In this document: piece after piece, positions 27,295-38,140 of the stretch | Numbering within the stretch: position 1 is the first letter of the stretch | Layout of the letters: every line of letters begins with the position of its first letter | Assembly (NCBI RefSeq): GCF_013181195.1 | Contig: NZ_SMZP01000002.1 | Location: forward strand, 1-64,000 | Reading direction: 5' to 3' | DNA from: Caulobacter sp. RHG1 | Lineage (GTDB): Bacteria > Pseudomonadota > Alphaproteobacteria > Caulobacterales > Caulobacteraceae | DNA: 64,000 nucleotides | Position numbers and translations under genes: made by a program | The notes under the pieces: generated by a model | Seen by the model: the letters and a program-made list of their open reading frames with translations, nothing else | Databases searched by the model: none | Told to the model about the DNA's origin: nothing

Positions 27295-28443
27295 ATGACT
27301 TTTTCCGCCGTGATCGTCGCCGCCGGTTCGGGCTCCAGAGCCGGACCGGGCCAGGCCAAGCAATGGCGGCTGGTGGCCGGCAAGCCAGTGCTGCGCTGGT
27401 CCGTCGAGGCGTTCCTGGCGGCCGGCGCGACCGCGATCGTCATCGTAACGACCGAAGACGGCGAAAACGCGCTCTCCGAAGTGCTGGCTGGCCTGCCGAG
27501 CTGGCGCACGGCGCGCGGCGGCGCGACTCGGGCCCTGTCGGTCCAATCGGGCCTGGCCGCTCTCGCTGACCGCCCGCAGGACGAGCCCGTGCTGGTCCAC
27601 GACGCCGCCCGCCCGTTCGTCAGCGGCGCGACCGTCGCGGGCGTGCTTGAAGCGCTTGAAGGCGCCGACGCCGCCCTGCCCGCCCTACCCGTGGCCGACA
27701 CGTTGAAGCGCGCCGAACCCGGCCAGAACCCGACGACGACGTCGCGCGAACACCTCTGGCGCGCCCAGACGCCCCAGGCAGCCCGCCGCAAGACCCTGCT
27801 GGACGCCTATGCCGCCTGGTCCGGCGCCGAGCCGACCGACGACGCCCAGGTGGTGGAAGCCGCCGGCGGCCGCGTGGCCATCGCGCCAGGCGATCCGCTT
27901 CTGTTGAAACTCACCTATCCCGAGGATTTCGCCATGGCCGAACGGCTCGCCGGCGCCGCGCGCATCACCCGAGTCGGCCAGGGCTTCGACGCCCATCGCT
28001 GGGGGCCGGGCGAAGAAGTCTGGCTGTGCGGCGTGGCGATCAAGCACGACGAAACCCTGATCGGTCACTCGGACGCCGACGCGGGTTTGCACGCCTTGAC
28101 CGACGCCATCCTGGGCGCGATCGGCGAAGGCGACATCGGCGACCATTTCCCGCCGACCGACGACACATGGAAGGGCGCGGCTTCGGACCTGTTCCTCAAG
28201 CACGCCGCTGACCTGGTCACCGCCAAGGGCGGGTCGATCGTCAATGTCGACGTGACGCTGATCTGCGAGCGGCCCAAGATCAAACCGCACCGCCTGGCCA
28301 TGCGCGAACGGCTGGCCGAGATCCTGTCGCTGCCGCTGGACCGGGTCAGCGTCAAGGCGACCACGACCGAGAAGATGGGCTTCACGGGCCGCGGCGAAGG
28401 CCTGGCCGCCTCGGCCATCGTCGCCGTCGAGACACCGGTCTAA
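27295..28443 (+). CDS. ispDF: Bifunctional IspD/IspF enzyme of isoprenoid synthesis
   Basis: A 382-residue fusion. The N-terminal cytidylyltransferase domain (IVAAGSGSRAG, KQW, HDAARPF) makes CDP-methylerythritol from MEP. The C-terminal domain (RVGQGFDAHRW, GHSDADAGLHALTDAILGA, DIGDHFPPTD) cyclises the CDP-methylerythritol 2-phosphate. The domains join at about residue 222. The middle-step kinase IspE is encoded elsewhere. The fusion is a common alphaproteobacterial form. The ATG at 27295 is the only good start. Confidence 0.97.
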   Translation: MTFSAVIVAAGSGSRAGPGQAKQWRLVAGKPVLRWSVEAFLAAGATAIVIVTTEDGENALSEVLAGLPSWRTARGGATRALSVQSGLAALADRPQDEPVLVHDAARPFVSGATVAGVLEALEGADAALPALPVADTLKRAEPGQNPTTTSREHLWRAQTPQAARRKTLLDAYAAWSGAEPTDDAQVVEAAGGRVAIAPGDPLLLKLTYPEDFAMAERLAGAARITRVGQGFDAHRWGPGEEVWLCGVAIKHDETLIGHSDADAGLHALTDAILGAIGEGDIGDHFPPTDDTWKGAASDLFLKHAADLVTAKGGSIVNVDVTLICERPKIKPHRLAMRERLAEILSLPLDRVSVKATTTEKMGFTGRGEGLAASAIVAVETPV

Positions 28444-28471
28444 GATAGGGCCTGCGAATCCGGAGGCCCGC

Positions 28472-28963
28472 ATGTTCCCGCTGGAAATCGAGACCCTGGC
28501 CCGACTGCTGATCGACGAGGCGCGCAGCAAGTCGCTGCGCTTGGTCACGGCCGAAAGCTGCACCGGCGGCCTGGTCGCTGGCGCCATCTGCGCCATCAGC
28601 GGCGCCTCGGACGTCTTCGAGCGCGGGTTCGTCACCTATACCAATCGCGCCAAGTCCGAGATGCTGGGCGTGCCGGGCGACCTGATCGCCGACCACGGCG
28701 CAGTGTCCGAGCCGGTGGCGCGGATGATGGCCGAGGGCGCGCTGCGCGAAAGCAACGGCCATGTCGCGGTGTCGATCACCGGCGTCGCTGGCCCCGGCGG
28801 CGGCTCGCCGCTGAAGCCGGTCGGCACGGTCCACTTCGCCATCGCCCGCGCCAACCGATCGGTCGTCCATCGGCACGAGCGGTTCGACGGCGAGACGCGC
28901 GAGGCGGTGCAATTGGCCGCGATCCGCACGGCGCTGGAAATGCTGCGCGAGGCGGTGGCCTAG
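28472..28963 (+). CDS. pncC: CinA-family nicotinamide-nucleotide amidohydrolase
   Basis: A 163-residue stand-alone CinA C-terminal domain, the form that deamidates nicotinamide mononucleotide in NAD recycling. Diagnostic blocks are LVTAESCTGGLVAGAI near the N terminus with the active Ser-Cys region, GFVTYTNRAKSEMLGVP, and SITGVAGPGGGSPLKPVGTVH. It follows ispDF by 28 bases, with GGAGGC before the ATG, and shares a base with the start of the next gene. Length is that of PncC rather than full CinA. Confidence 0.92.
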   Translation: MFPLEIETLARLLIDEARSKSLRLVTAESCTGGLVAGAICAISGASDVFERGFVTYTNRAKSEMLGVPGDLIADHGAVSEPVARMMAEGALRESNGHVAVSITGVAGPGGGSPLKPVGTVHFAIARANRSVVHRHERFDGETREAVQLAAIRTALEMLREAVA

Positions 28964-30078
28964 TGCCGGAGACCGCGCCCAGCGACTGGCGGCGCTTCAC
29001 CGGCGTCAACCTCTCGCAACGGGCGCTCAAGGCCGCCGCCGCCCGCAAGACCGAGATCCGCCACGCCATCCGCGTCTCGGCGGCCGTCGGCGCGGCCTTC
29101 GCCCTGGCGACGGTCCTGCGCCTGCCGCAAGGCTATTGGGCCGTGTTCACCGCCGTGATCGTGGTGCAGTCCAGCCTGGGCGCGACCATCACCGCCTCGA
29201 TGGAGCGGTTGATGGGCACGGTCGTCGGCGCGCTGGTCGGCGCGGTCGCGGCCTATTTCCACGCCAAGGCGCCCGACCTGGGCGGTGTGATCCTGTGCGT
29301 CACGGTCGCCCTGCTGGCCTTCCTGGTCTCGATGCGGCCCGCGTTGAAGGTGGCGCCGGTCACCGCCGTCATCATGTTGATCGGCACGACCACCCACATG
29401 GACCCGCTGCTGGCCGCCGGCTGGCGCGTCGCCGAGATCGCCGTCGGCAGCGTCGTCGGCGTCGCCGCCACCCTGCTGATCTTCCCGGCCCGCGCCCACG
29501 CCTCGGTCGTCACCAGCGTCCAGAAGATCGCCAGCCTGCAGGCCCACATCCTGGAAAGTCACGTCCTGACCCTGCGCGACACGCCGGGGCCGACCGACTA
29601 TCTGAAGGCTCAGGACGACCTGCGCGCAGCTCTCGCCAAGCTGCAGAGCGGCATGAACGAGGCCGACCGCGAGAGCGCCAGCAAGCTCAGCGACCGCTCG
29701 GTGTCCGAGGCCCTGCCCCGCACCCTTTGGCGGTTGCGCAACGACACGGTGATGATCGGGCGCGCCCTACGTCAGCCCTTGCCTTCGCCCGACCTTGCGC
29801 CCGCCGCCGCCGACATGCTGGAGGCCAGCGCCAAGTTCCTGCGCGGCACCGCCGACCTTCTGGCCAGCGGCGTCCGCCCCGACCGCATCGCCTTCGCGCA
29901 GGCCCATCAGGCCTTCCACGACTGCGTGGAAAGCCTGCGCGACAAGGGGGTCACCCAGGATCTGGAGTTCGACGACGCCGCGCGGGTGTTCGGCCTGGTC
30001 TTCGCGATCGAGAACCTGTTTTCCAACCTCGGCGACTTCGAAGAGCGCATCGAGGAAGCGGTGGCGAAGAAGGACTAG
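28963..30078 (+). CDS. FUSC-family membrane transporter (aromatic acid exporter type)
   Basis: A 371-residue protein with five or six hydrophobic segments in residues 40-175, including the LRLPQGYWAVFTAVIVVQSS block typical of fusaric-acid-resistance/AaeB-like exporters. A soluble helical half of about 200 residues follows. It is about half the size of fully duplicated FUSC proteins and probably acts as an oligomer. The GTG start at 28963 overlaps the pncC stop (TAGTG). The substrate is unknown. Its TAG stop is interlocked with the stop of the convergent ratA gene in a CTAG palindrome. Confidence 0.82.
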   Translation: MPETAPSDWRRFTGVNLSQRALKAAAARKTEIRHAIRVSAAVGAAFALATVLRLPQGYWAVFTAVIVVQSSLGATITASMERLMGTVVGALVGAVAAYFHAKAPDLGGVILCVTVALLAFLVSMRPALKVAPVTAVIMLIGTTTHMDPLLAAGWRVAEIAVGSVVGVAATLLIFPARAHASVVTSVQKIASLQAHILESHVLTLRDTPGPTDYLKAQDDLRAALAKLQSGMNEADRESASKLSDRSVSEALPRTLWRLRNDTVMIGRALRQPLPSPDLAPAAADMLEASAKFLRGTADLLASGVRPDRIAFAQAHQAFHDCVESLRDKGVTQDLEFDDAARVFGLVFAIENLFSNLGDFEERIEEAVAKKD

Positions 30079-30527
30079 GCTTTTACGCCGTAGATCTGCC
30101 GCGCCCGGTCTTCGAAGCAACCGATCAGCTTGTTAGCGGCCTTGTCGACATTGGCGGCCAGCATGGCGTCCAGCAGGGCCGACTTGAACGCGAAGTCGAT
30201 CACGAACTCGATCTTCGTCGCCTCGCCTTCAGCGACGAACCGCCAGCCGTTGGTCAGACGCTTGAACGGGCCATACAGCAGGCTAACGTCGATGGAGAGC
30301 GCGTCGCGGTCGCGGCGCACGCGGGTGGCGAACTTCTCACGCAGGAACGAGAAGCCGACCTGGGCCTCGGCGTCGACCGTGCTGACCGCCCCGTCCTCGC
30401 GACCGTTCCAGGTGCGCATGCCGGTAATCCACGGCACGAACTTCGGATAGGCCTCGACGTCGCCGACCAGATCGAACAGTTGCTCAGGCGCGTACGGCAG
30501 CACGCGCGTCACGACATGGCGGTGCAA
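30075..30527 (-). CDS. ratA: RatA/Coq10-type START-domain protein
   Basis: A 150-residue protein of the polyketide-cyclase/START fold, with VLPYAPEQLFDLVGDVEAYPKFVPW at the start, as in Coq10 and RatA. Mitochondrial Coq10 binds ubiquinone and supports respiration; E. coli RatA was described as affecting ribosome subunit joining. In alphaproteobacteria the quinone role is the more likely, but this is family knowledge. It lies four bases after lipA and is probably co-transcribed with it. Confidence 0.88.
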   Translation of the reverse strand: MHRHVVTRVLPYAPEQLFDLVGDVEAYPKFVPWITGMRTWNGREDGAVSTVDAEAQVGFSFLREKFATRVRRDRDALSIDVSLLYGPFKRLTNGWRFVAEGEATKIEFVIDFAFKSALLDAMLAANVDKAANKLIGCFEDRARQIYGVKA

Positions 30528-30531
30528 GGCT

Positions 30532-31509
30532 TTAGGCCTTGCGGGCGTCTAGCGCGTGGCGGGCGGCCTGCAGCTTGGCGAAATCCTCGCCCGCGTGGTG
30601 CGACGAGCGCGTCAGCGGGCTGGACGAGACCATCAGGAAGCCCTTGGCCCGGGCGATCGCCTCATAGGCCTTGAACTCTTCCGGCGTCACGAAGCGGTCG
30701 ATGGCCGCGTGCTTGCGGGTCGGCTGCAGGTACTGGCCGATGGTGATGAAGTCGACGCCGGCCGAGCGCATGTCGTCCATCACCTGCATGACCTCCTCCT
30801 TGGTCTCACCCAGGCCGACCATCAGGCCGGACTTGGTGAACTGGGAGGGGTCGCGCTGCTTCACGCGGTCCAGCAGGCGCAGCGAGTTGTAGTAGCGCGC
30901 ACCGGGGCGGATCTTCAGATACAGCCGCGGCACCGTCTCGAGATTGTGGTTGAAGACGTCCGGACGGGAGTCGATCACCACGTTCTCGGCCTGGTCCTTG
31001 CGCAGGAAGTCCGGCGTCAGGATCTCGATGGTCGTGGTCGGGGCAGCCGCGCGGATGGCGGTGACTACCTCGGCGAAGTGGCGGGCGCCGCCATCCAGCA
31101 GGTCGTCACGGTCCACCGAGGTGATGACCACGTGCTTGAGGCCCATCTTGGCGACGGCCTCGGCCACGCGGCGCGGTTCGTCGGGGTCCAGCTGAGTCGG
31201 CAGGCCCGTGGTGACGTTGCAGAAGGCGCAGGCGCGCGTGCAGATCTCGCCCATGATCATCATGGTCGCGTGCTTCTGGCTCCAGCACTCGCCGATGTTC
31301 GGGCAAGCCGCTTCCTCGCAGACCGTTGTCAGACGGTTTTCGCGAACGATGCTCTTGGTCTCGTTGTACTGACCCGAGCCCGGGGCGCGCACGCGCAGCC
31401 ACTCGGGTTTGCGAAGCACCGGCGTGTCCGGGCGGTTCTGCTTTTCGGGGTGGCGCACAGCCCGGTCTTCCGGGTTGCGAGCCTTGAGGGTGTCGATCAC
31501 CGTGGCCAT
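30532..31509 (-). CDS. lipA: Lipoyl synthase
   Basis: A 325-residue radical SAM enzyme that inserts two sulphurs into octanoyl-lipoyl domains. The auxiliary cluster cysteines are in [12 protein letters not shown] (residues about 64-75) and the radical SAM CX3CX2C is CTRACAFC. The closing RSSHHAG motif near the end supplies the conserved Ser ligand. Its product is needed by the lipoyl domains of PdhB and AceF, encoded about 8 kb away. The ATG at 31509 gives normal length. Confidence 0.97.
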   Translation of the reverse strand: MATVIDTLKARNPEDRAVRHPEKQNRPDTPVLRKPEWLRVRAPGSGQYNETKSIVRENRLTTVCEEAACPNIGECWSQKHATMMIMGEICTRACAFCNVTTGLPTQLDPDEPRRVAEAVAKMGLKHVVITSVDRDDLLDGGARHFAEVVTAIRAAAPTTTIEILTPDFLRKDQAENVVIDSRPDVFNHNLETVPRLYLKIRPGARYYNSLRLLDRVKQRDPSQFTKSGLMVGLGETKEEVMQVMDDMRSAGVDFITIGQYLQPTRKHAAIDRFVTPEEFKAYEAIARAKGFLMVSSSPLTRSSHHAGEDFAKLQAARHALDARKA

Positions 31510-31591
31510 GGCGCCTAAATCGGTCTTCTTGGCCTCCGGATCAAGCGCTTGATCTTGCTTAAGGCCGCGATGCGCGAAATGACTGGGGCGT

Positions 31592-32641
31592 ATGCGTCGC
31601 CGCCTTGTGATTATCGCCCTGGCCTTGTCCGTTTCCGCCTGCGGTGACGGGGGCTCGCGCGCGCCGTTCGCCGAGAGCCGGACGCCGCCTTCGCTGAGCG
31701 CCCGCTTCTATCCGCCGCAAGGCTGGGCCTGGGGTTTCGTGCGCAGCGGCGAGGGCCCGGTCCAGCGTTACGGCGTCTCGGCTCCGCCCGTCGCGCCGCG
31801 CGCCAACGTCCTGATCCTGAGCGGCTATGGCGAAACCGCCGAGAAGTGGTTCGAGACCGTCTCCGAGCTCAACGCCGCCGGCTTCACCGTCTGGGTGCTG
31901 GAGCGTCAGGGTCAGGGCGGCTCGGAGCGCGCCACGCCCTGGCGGGATCTGGGCCACATCGACAGTTTCGATCCCGACGTCGCGGCGGTCCGCGCGCTGC
32001 GTCAGGGCGTGATCCGCCCGCAGGACGACATTCCGTTCGTGGTGCTGGGTCACTCGGAAGGCGGCCTCGTCGGCCTGCGCGCCGTCCAGCAGGGCGTCGC
32101 CATGGACGGATTGGTGCTGTCCGCGCCGGCCTTCGGCCTCAGCGCCCTGCCCCGCCCGCGTTCGGACTTCGCCAGGTTCACGCCGGCCATGCGGTTCTTG
32201 CGTCTGGGCTGGATCCGCACGCCCGACCAAGGCGGCTGGAAACGCGAGGGCCCGGACGGCGTCCAGTCCGGCCAGACCCACGATCCGGCGCGCGGCAAGG
32301 TCCAGGCCGCCTGGATGCTGGCCAATCCCGACCTGCGGATGGGCGGACGCAGTCTCGGCTGGTTCGCCGCCTTCTTCGACGCCTCCGAGGCCGCCGCCCG
32401 CGACGCCGGCAAGGTCACAGTCCCGACGCTGATGCTTGACGCTGGCCAGGACCAGGCCGTGACCGCCACACCCCAAACCCGGGTATGCGAGGCCATGCCC
32501 GTCTGCCAGGAGACCCGCTACCCCAGCGCAGGACACGATCTGCACCTGGAATCGGATGCCAGCCGCCAGCCGTGGCTGGCCGCGATCATCAAGTTCACCC
32601 GGGCGAGAGCGGCCGCCAAGATCCAATCCCGCCAGGGCTGA
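31592..32641 (+). CDS. Lipoprotein alpha/beta hydrolase, lysophospholipase-like
   Basis: A 349-residue protein with a signal peptide ending in a lipobox (LSVSAC, Cys17), so it is likely a membrane-anchored lipoprotein. The nucleophile Ser is in GHSEGG near residue 154, a candidate acid lies in LDAGQDQ, and the His is in [10 protein letters not shown] near the end. The RQGQGGSER block resembles the HRGQG motif of PldB-type lysophospholipases and monoglyceride lipases. The next gene is an acyl ligase of the Aas type, which suggests a role in phospholipid turnover. Substrate is not proven. Confidence 0.8.
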   Translation: MRRRLVIIALALSVSACGDGGSRAPFAESRTPPSLSARFYPPQGWAWGFVRSGEGPVQRYGVSAPPVAPRANVLILSGYGETAEKWFETVSELNAAGFTVWVLERQGQGGSERATPWRDLGHIDSFDPDVAAVRALRQGVIRPQDDIPFVVLGHSEGGLVGLRAVQQGVAMDGLVLSAPAFGLSALPRPRSDFARFTPAMRFLRLGWIRTPDQGGWKREGPDGVQSGQTHDPARGKVQAAWMLANPDLRMGGRSLGWFAAFFDASEAAARDAGKVTVPTLMLDAGQDQAVTATPQTRVCEAMPVCQETRYPSAGHDLHLESDASRQPWLAAIIKFTRARAAAKIQSRQG

Positions 32642-32746
32642 GCCTCACGGTTTGTGACTCTTTCTTGCAAAGCGGGACCTTCGTCGGCAGTCTCGGCGTT
32701 CAAGAAACGAGAGCGCATTTTCGCTCCTCGGGGAGGTTTCGCCGGC

Positions 32747-34288
32747 ATGCCGGTAGCTTACGACGCGCGTAATAGCGACAAGGCCATCTTCGACGCCCTG
32801 ATCGACGCCAAGGACAAGTTCGGGGCCAAGAAACCGATCCTTGAAGATCAGGACCGCAAACCCCTTAGCTACACGGACCTGATCCGGGCCAGCTTCGCGC
32901 TGGGCCGCAAGATCGCGGCCATGACCAAGCCGGGCGAGCACGTGGGGATCCTGCTGCCGTCCGGCGCGGGATCGGTGGTGACCTTCTTCGCCCTGCACGC
33001 TTTCGGGCGCGTACCGACCATGCTGAACTTCACGGCGGGCCTGCGGAACATCAAGGCCGCCTGCAAGCTGGCCGGGATCAAGCGCGTCCTGACCGCCCAC
33101 AAGTTCATCGAGCTGGGCAAGCTGCACGACATCGTCGACGCCATCAGCGAACAGGCCGAGGTCACCTATCTGGAAGACGTGCGCGGCACGATCGGCCTGA
33201 CGGACAAGTTGTTCGCCGCCGCCGCCGGCCTGTTCCCGCGCCAGTTCCGCGCCCCGGCCAAGCCCAGCGACAAGGGTGTGGTTCTGTTCACGTCGGGCAG
33301 CTTCGGCGCGCCGCGCGGCGTGGTGCTGACCCAGGCCAACCTGGTGTCCAACGCCCAGCAGATCGCCGCGCACATCGCGCTGGATCCGGACTGGGTGTTC
33401 TTCAACCCGTTGCCGGTGTTTCACTGCTTTGGCCTGACCGCCGGCGTGATCCTGCCGATCATGAGCGGCATGAAGGCGTTCCAGTACCCCTCGCCGCTGC
33501 ACACCAAGCAGATCCCGCCCCTGCTTAAGGATACAGGCGCCTCTGTGCTGCTGGCGACCGACACCTTCGTCAACCAGTACGCCCGCGCCGCCGAGCGCGA
33601 CGAGATGGCCGGTTTGAAGTTCATCGTCTGCGGCGCCGAGAAGGTCCGCGAAGAAACCCACGACCTGATCCAGGAGAAGTTCGGCGCGGTGCCGGTGCTG
33701 GAAGGCTACGGTGCGACCGAGGCCTCGCCGGTGATCGCGGTCAACAAACCGGACGACAATCGCCGCGGCACGGTCGGCGGCCTGCTGCCGGGACAGGAAT
33801 GGAAGATCGAGCCTGTCGAGGGCATCGCCGAAGGCGGTCGCCTGCTGGTGCGCGGTCCCAACATCATGGCCGGCTATCTGCGCGAGGACGGCGGCGTCGA
33901 CGCGCCCGAGGGCGGCTGGCATGACACCGGCGACGTCGTCACCATGAGCGACGACCTGTGGATCACCATCAAGGGCCGCGTCAAACGCTTCGCCAAGATC
34001 GGCGGCGAGATGGTCTCCTTGACGGCTGCCGAGGACCTCGCTTCCGCCGTGTGGCCCGACGGCCGCCACGCCGTGATCTCGATGCCAGACAAGAAGAAGG
34101 GCGAGAAACTGGTCCTGGTCACCGACTGCCAGAACGCCGCCGTCACTTCACTGGTCGCCCATGCCCAGAGCATCGGCGCGCCGGAGTTGGCCGTGCCGCG
34201 CAAGATCCTCAAGGTCACCCAGGTGCCTGTGCTGGGCAGCGGCAAGACCGACTATGTCGCCATCCAGCGCATGGCGGAGGCCGCGTGA
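32747..34288 (+). CDS. AMP-dependent acyl ligase resembling the Aas acyl-ACP synthetase domain
   Basis: A 513-residue adenylate-forming enzyme. It shows LFTSGSFGAPRGVVLT (AMP-binding loop), PLPVFHCFGLTAG, PSPLHTKQIP, the GYGATEASPV motif, WHDTGDVV, and GRVKRFAKIGGEMVSL with AVPRKIL near the end. The order and wording follow the C-terminal half of E. coli Aas (2-acyl-glycerophosphoethanolamine acyltransferase/acyl-ACP synthetase), but the acyltransferase half is absent. GGGGAGG lies before the ATG at 32747. It may load fatty acids released from lipids onto ACP. It is coupled to doxX by TGATG. Confidence 0.85.
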   Translation: MPVAYDARNSDKAIFDALIDAKDKFGAKKPILEDQDRKPLSYTDLIRASFALGRKIAAMTKPGEHVGILLPSGAGSVVTFFALHAFGRVPTMLNFTAGLRNIKAACKLAGIKRVLTAHKFIELGKLHDIVDAISEQAEVTYLEDVRGTIGLTDKLFAAAAGLFPRQFRAPAKPSDKGVVLFTSGSFGAPRGVVLTQANLVSNAQQIAAHIALDPDWVFFNPLPVFHCFGLTAGVILPIMSGMKAFQYPSPLHTKQIPPLLKDTGASVLLATDTFVNQYARAAERDEMAGLKFIVCGAEKVREETHDLIQEKFGAVPVLEGYGATEASPVIAVNKPDDNRRGTVGGLLPGQEWKIEPVEGIAEGGRLLVRGPNIMAGYLREDGGVDAPEGGWHDTGDVVTMSDDLWITIKGRVKRFAKIGGEMVSLTAAEDLASAVWPDGRHAVISMPDKKKGEKLVLVTDCQNAAVTSLVAHAQSIGAPELAVPRKILKVTQVPVLGSGKTDYVAIQRMAEAA

Positions 34289-34683
34289 TGGAACGTCTCT
34301 ACGTCTGGTCGCCGCGCGTTCTGAGCGTGCTGCGGATCATCGTCGCCCTGCTCTTCATGGAGCACGGCTTCATGAAGCTGTTCCAGTTCCCGGGACCGCA
34401 GCCCGGCGCGCCCAGTCCGCTGCCGCTGATCCTGACGATCGCCGGGGCGCTGGAAATCTTCGGCGGCGCGCACATCCTGATCGGGCTGTTCACGCGGCCG
34501 TTCGCGTTCCTGCTGTCGGGCATGATGGCGGTGGCCTATTTCACGGCCCACGCCAGCCAGGGCTTCTGGCCCGGACTGAACGGCGGCGAGCCGGCGATCC
34601 TCTACTGCTTCGTATTCCTGTATTTCGTCTTCCAGGGCGGCGGCGAGTGGAGCATCGACGCCCAGGTCCGCAAAAAGCCCTAG
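34288..34683 (+). CDS. DoxX-family membrane protein
   Basis: A 131-residue protein with four hydrophobic helices: RIIVALLFMEHGFMKLF with the conserved EHG motif, then a Pro-rich loop, then AGALEIFGGAHILIGLFTRP and two more. This is the usual DoxX/YphA layout. DoxX proteins occur in terminal oxidases and sulphur or redox complexes, but most, as here, have no known partner. Translation is coupled to the acyl ligase. Its TAG stop is interlocked with that of the convergent gene in CTAG. Confidence 0.88.
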   Translation: MERLYVWSPRVLSVLRIIVALLFMEHGFMKLFQFPGPQPGAPSPLPLILTIAGALEIFGGAHILIGLFTRPFAFLLSGMMAVAYFTAHASQGFWPGLNGGEPAILYCFVFLYFVFQGGGEWSIDAQVRKKP

Positions 34684-36134
34684 AAGGTCGCCCCAAGGGC
34701 TTCCAGCTCACTGCGGAAGCCCTGCTTGCGGCTGTGCATGGCCCGCAAGTCGGCGACGAAGGCCTCATGGTCGGGATATTCACCGAAGTCGCCGATCACG
34801 ACCGACAGCGACTCCGCCTCAAGCAACTGCCGCGCAGCCTCGGCATAGCGCGGGGCGACGCCATAGGTCAGCACGTACTGGATCGAGGCCCGCAGCAGCA
34901 GGGTCGCGGCCAGCGGATAGCTGCCCTCCAACCGGCGCGCTGCCTCGGCCATCAGAGTGTCGTCGCCCCCATGGATCTCGCCGGCGCGGCTTAGGATAAG
35001 CCGCGAAGCCGCCGGCAGGTCCGGCCACGAGACCAGGAACGCCAGCGCCCGGTCGAACTGCGGGAAGCGCTTGGCGACGGCCTTGGCCTGGTCCTCGGCC
35101 TCGACGTCGTCGAAGTCCGGCAGGCCCTTGAGATAGGCCCGTAGGCGTGGGATCGACAGCGTCCGCTCGAACTCGGCCCAACGGCGCTTCTGGGCCTCGT
35201 CCTGGTGGCCCGTGGCCTCCAGGGCGTCCAGCATCGCCTCTTCCCAGGTTGAACGCTCTTCCAGCGAGCTCTGGTGGCGACCGCTCTTCTCGCTGGGCGC
35301 GCCGGCCTGCAGGGTCGCCAGGGCGTCCTCCGCCCGCCCCGCCGCCAGCAGCCGGCGGGCGATCTCGGCCGAGACCAGCGGCGTGCGGCGCAGGTCCGGC
35401 GCGAAAGTGGCCTCGAAGGCGTCGACGTCGCCGCTGGCGTCGGCCAGCCGGCGCAGGGCGTCCTTGTAGATGGCGTCGACACGGCTGGCCGAACGGGGCG
35501 AGCGTGCGCCCAGCGCGGCCTCCAGCGTCTGTCGCAAATGGGCCTGCCCCTTCGGCCCCAGCGTTGGGGTCAGGGCGTTCACCAGCGGTCCGAACTGGGC
35601 GTAGTCGTCGCGGCGCAGCAGCAGGGCGATGCGGTCGGCCAGAACGATCGGGTCGGGCAAGGCGCCGACGGCCACCGCGGCGATCCCGTCCCGAGCGGCG
35701 GTGAAGACGTCGCCGATCGGCCCCTCGGCCTGGCTGAGGCGATCCAGGGTCGGCGTCGCCATGTCCAGCAGGTCGAGCATCAGATCGAGCGCGGCGGTGG
35801 CGTCGTCCTGCGCCAGCCGCTCGATCATCTGGCGATGCAGGTCGAGGTCCTTGGCGAAGGCCGCCCGCTTGCGCCAGTTGATGCGCGACGAGGACTTGCC
35901 GACCGTCGCCAGGCGCTTGGAGATCTCCAGCGCCAGGCCTTCGGTGTTCGACTCGGCGAACAGCTCCAGCCGCAGCACGCGCTTGACGTGGCTGTCGCTG
36001 GAGAGATCGAGCAGGATGGCGGCCAGGCGCTCGGGACCCAGGTCGACCAGATTGGCCTCGGAAAGGGTCGTCTTGGACCCTTTCCGAGCTTTCACCGGCT
36101 TCTCACCCGTCGTCGCGGCGGCCTTGCGCGCCAT
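34680..36134 (-). CDS. Uncharacterised helical-repeat protein (DUF6880-like)
   Basis: A 484-residue soluble protein, almost entirely helical by composition (Ala/Leu/Arg/Glu heptads), like a TPR- or HEAT-type array. The basic N-terminal 25 residues are Lys/Ala-rich. The LSEANLVDLGPERLAAILLDLSSD-like opening followed by an INWRKR segment resembles the DUF6880 family, recalled from memory. No catalytic motif is seen. It sits alone on the minus strand, 21 bases after lpdA, so it could be the last gene of the pdh operon. The function is unknown. Confidence 0.65.
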   Translation of the reverse strand: MARKAAATTGEKPVKARKGSKTTLSEANLVDLGPERLAAILLDLSSDSHVKRVLRLELFAESNTEGLALEISKRLATVGKSSSRINWRKRAAFAKDLDLHRQMIERLAQDDATAALDLMLDLLDMATPTLDRLSQAEGPIGDVFTAARDGIAAVAVGALPDPIVLADRIALLLRRDDYAQFGPLVNALTPTLGPKGQAHLRQTLEAALGARSPRSASRVDAIYKDALRRLADASGDVDAFEATFAPDLRRTPLVSAEIARRLLAAGRAEDALATLQAGAPSEKSGRHQSSLEERSTWEEAMLDALEATGHQDEAQKRRWAEFERTLSIPRLRAYLKGLPDFDDVEAEDQAKAVAKRFPQFDRALAFLVSWPDLPAASRLILSRAGEIHGGDDTLMAEAARRLEGSYPLAATLLLRASIQYVLTYGVAPRYAEAARQLLEAESLSVVIGDFGEYPDHEAFVADLRAMHSRKQGFRSELEALGATF

Positions 36135-36155
36135 CCAGTATCCTTAGAGTTCGTC

Positions 36156-37556
<1,401 letters not shown>

Positions 37557-37637
37557 AGTCTTCTTACCCTAGCTTGGACGACGGCCGCGCGAACGCGGCG
37601 ACGCCGGTCGACCGGTCTGCAAACCGGTCCGGGAAAT

Positions 37638-38114
37638 TCAAAGCAGCGCCTCGACCGCGACCTTCAGGTCTTCGGGCTTCACGGTGGGCGCGAAACGGTC
37701 GACGACCTCGCCATCGCGGCCGATCAAGAACTTGGTGAAGTTCCACTTGATCGCCTCCGTGCCCAGCAGCCCCTTCTGTTCCTTCTTGAGGAACTTGTAG
37801 AGCGGGTGGGCTTCGGCGCCGTTGACGTCGATCTTGCTCATTACCGGGAAGGTCACGTCGTAGGTCAGCGAGCAGAAGTTCGCGATCTCCTCGGCGTTCC
37901 CCGGCTCCTGAGCGCCGAATTGGTTGCAGGGGAAGGCCAGGACCGTGAAGCCACGGTCCTTGTGAGCCTTGTAGAGCGCTTCGAGGCCTTCGTACTGAGG
38001 CGTGAACCCGCACTTGCTGGCGGTATTCACGATGAGCAGCACCTGGCCGCGATAGTCGGCCAGGCTCGCGTCCTGGCCGTCCAGCGTCTTGGCCGAATAG
38101 TCGTAAACCGACAT
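37638..38114 (-). CDS. Glutathione peroxidase-family thiol peroxidase
   Basis: A 158-residue thioredoxin-fold peroxidase. The peroxidatic residue is Cys in NTASKCGFTPQYEGL near residue 36; CNQFGAQEPG and WNFTKFLIGRDG supply the Gln/Trp/Asn of the active site. A second Cys in the FCSLTYDV segment may be a resolving residue. In such Cys enzymes thioredoxin rather than glutathione is often the reductant. It lies between aceF and lpdA, within the pdh operon. A GACCGGT-N6-ACCGGTC hairpin at 37610-37629 follows the gene. Confidence 0.92.
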   Translation of the reverse strand: MSVYDYSAKTLDGQDASLADYRGQVLLIVNTASKCGFTPQYEGLEALYKAHKDRGFTVLAFPCNQFGAQEPGNAEEIANFCSLTYDVTFPVMSKIDVNGAEAHPLYKFLKKEQKGLLGTEAIKWNFTKFLIGRDGEVVDRFAPTVKPEDLKVAVEALL

Positions 38115-38140
38115 AGCCGTCCCCTACTCCGCGAACCGGA

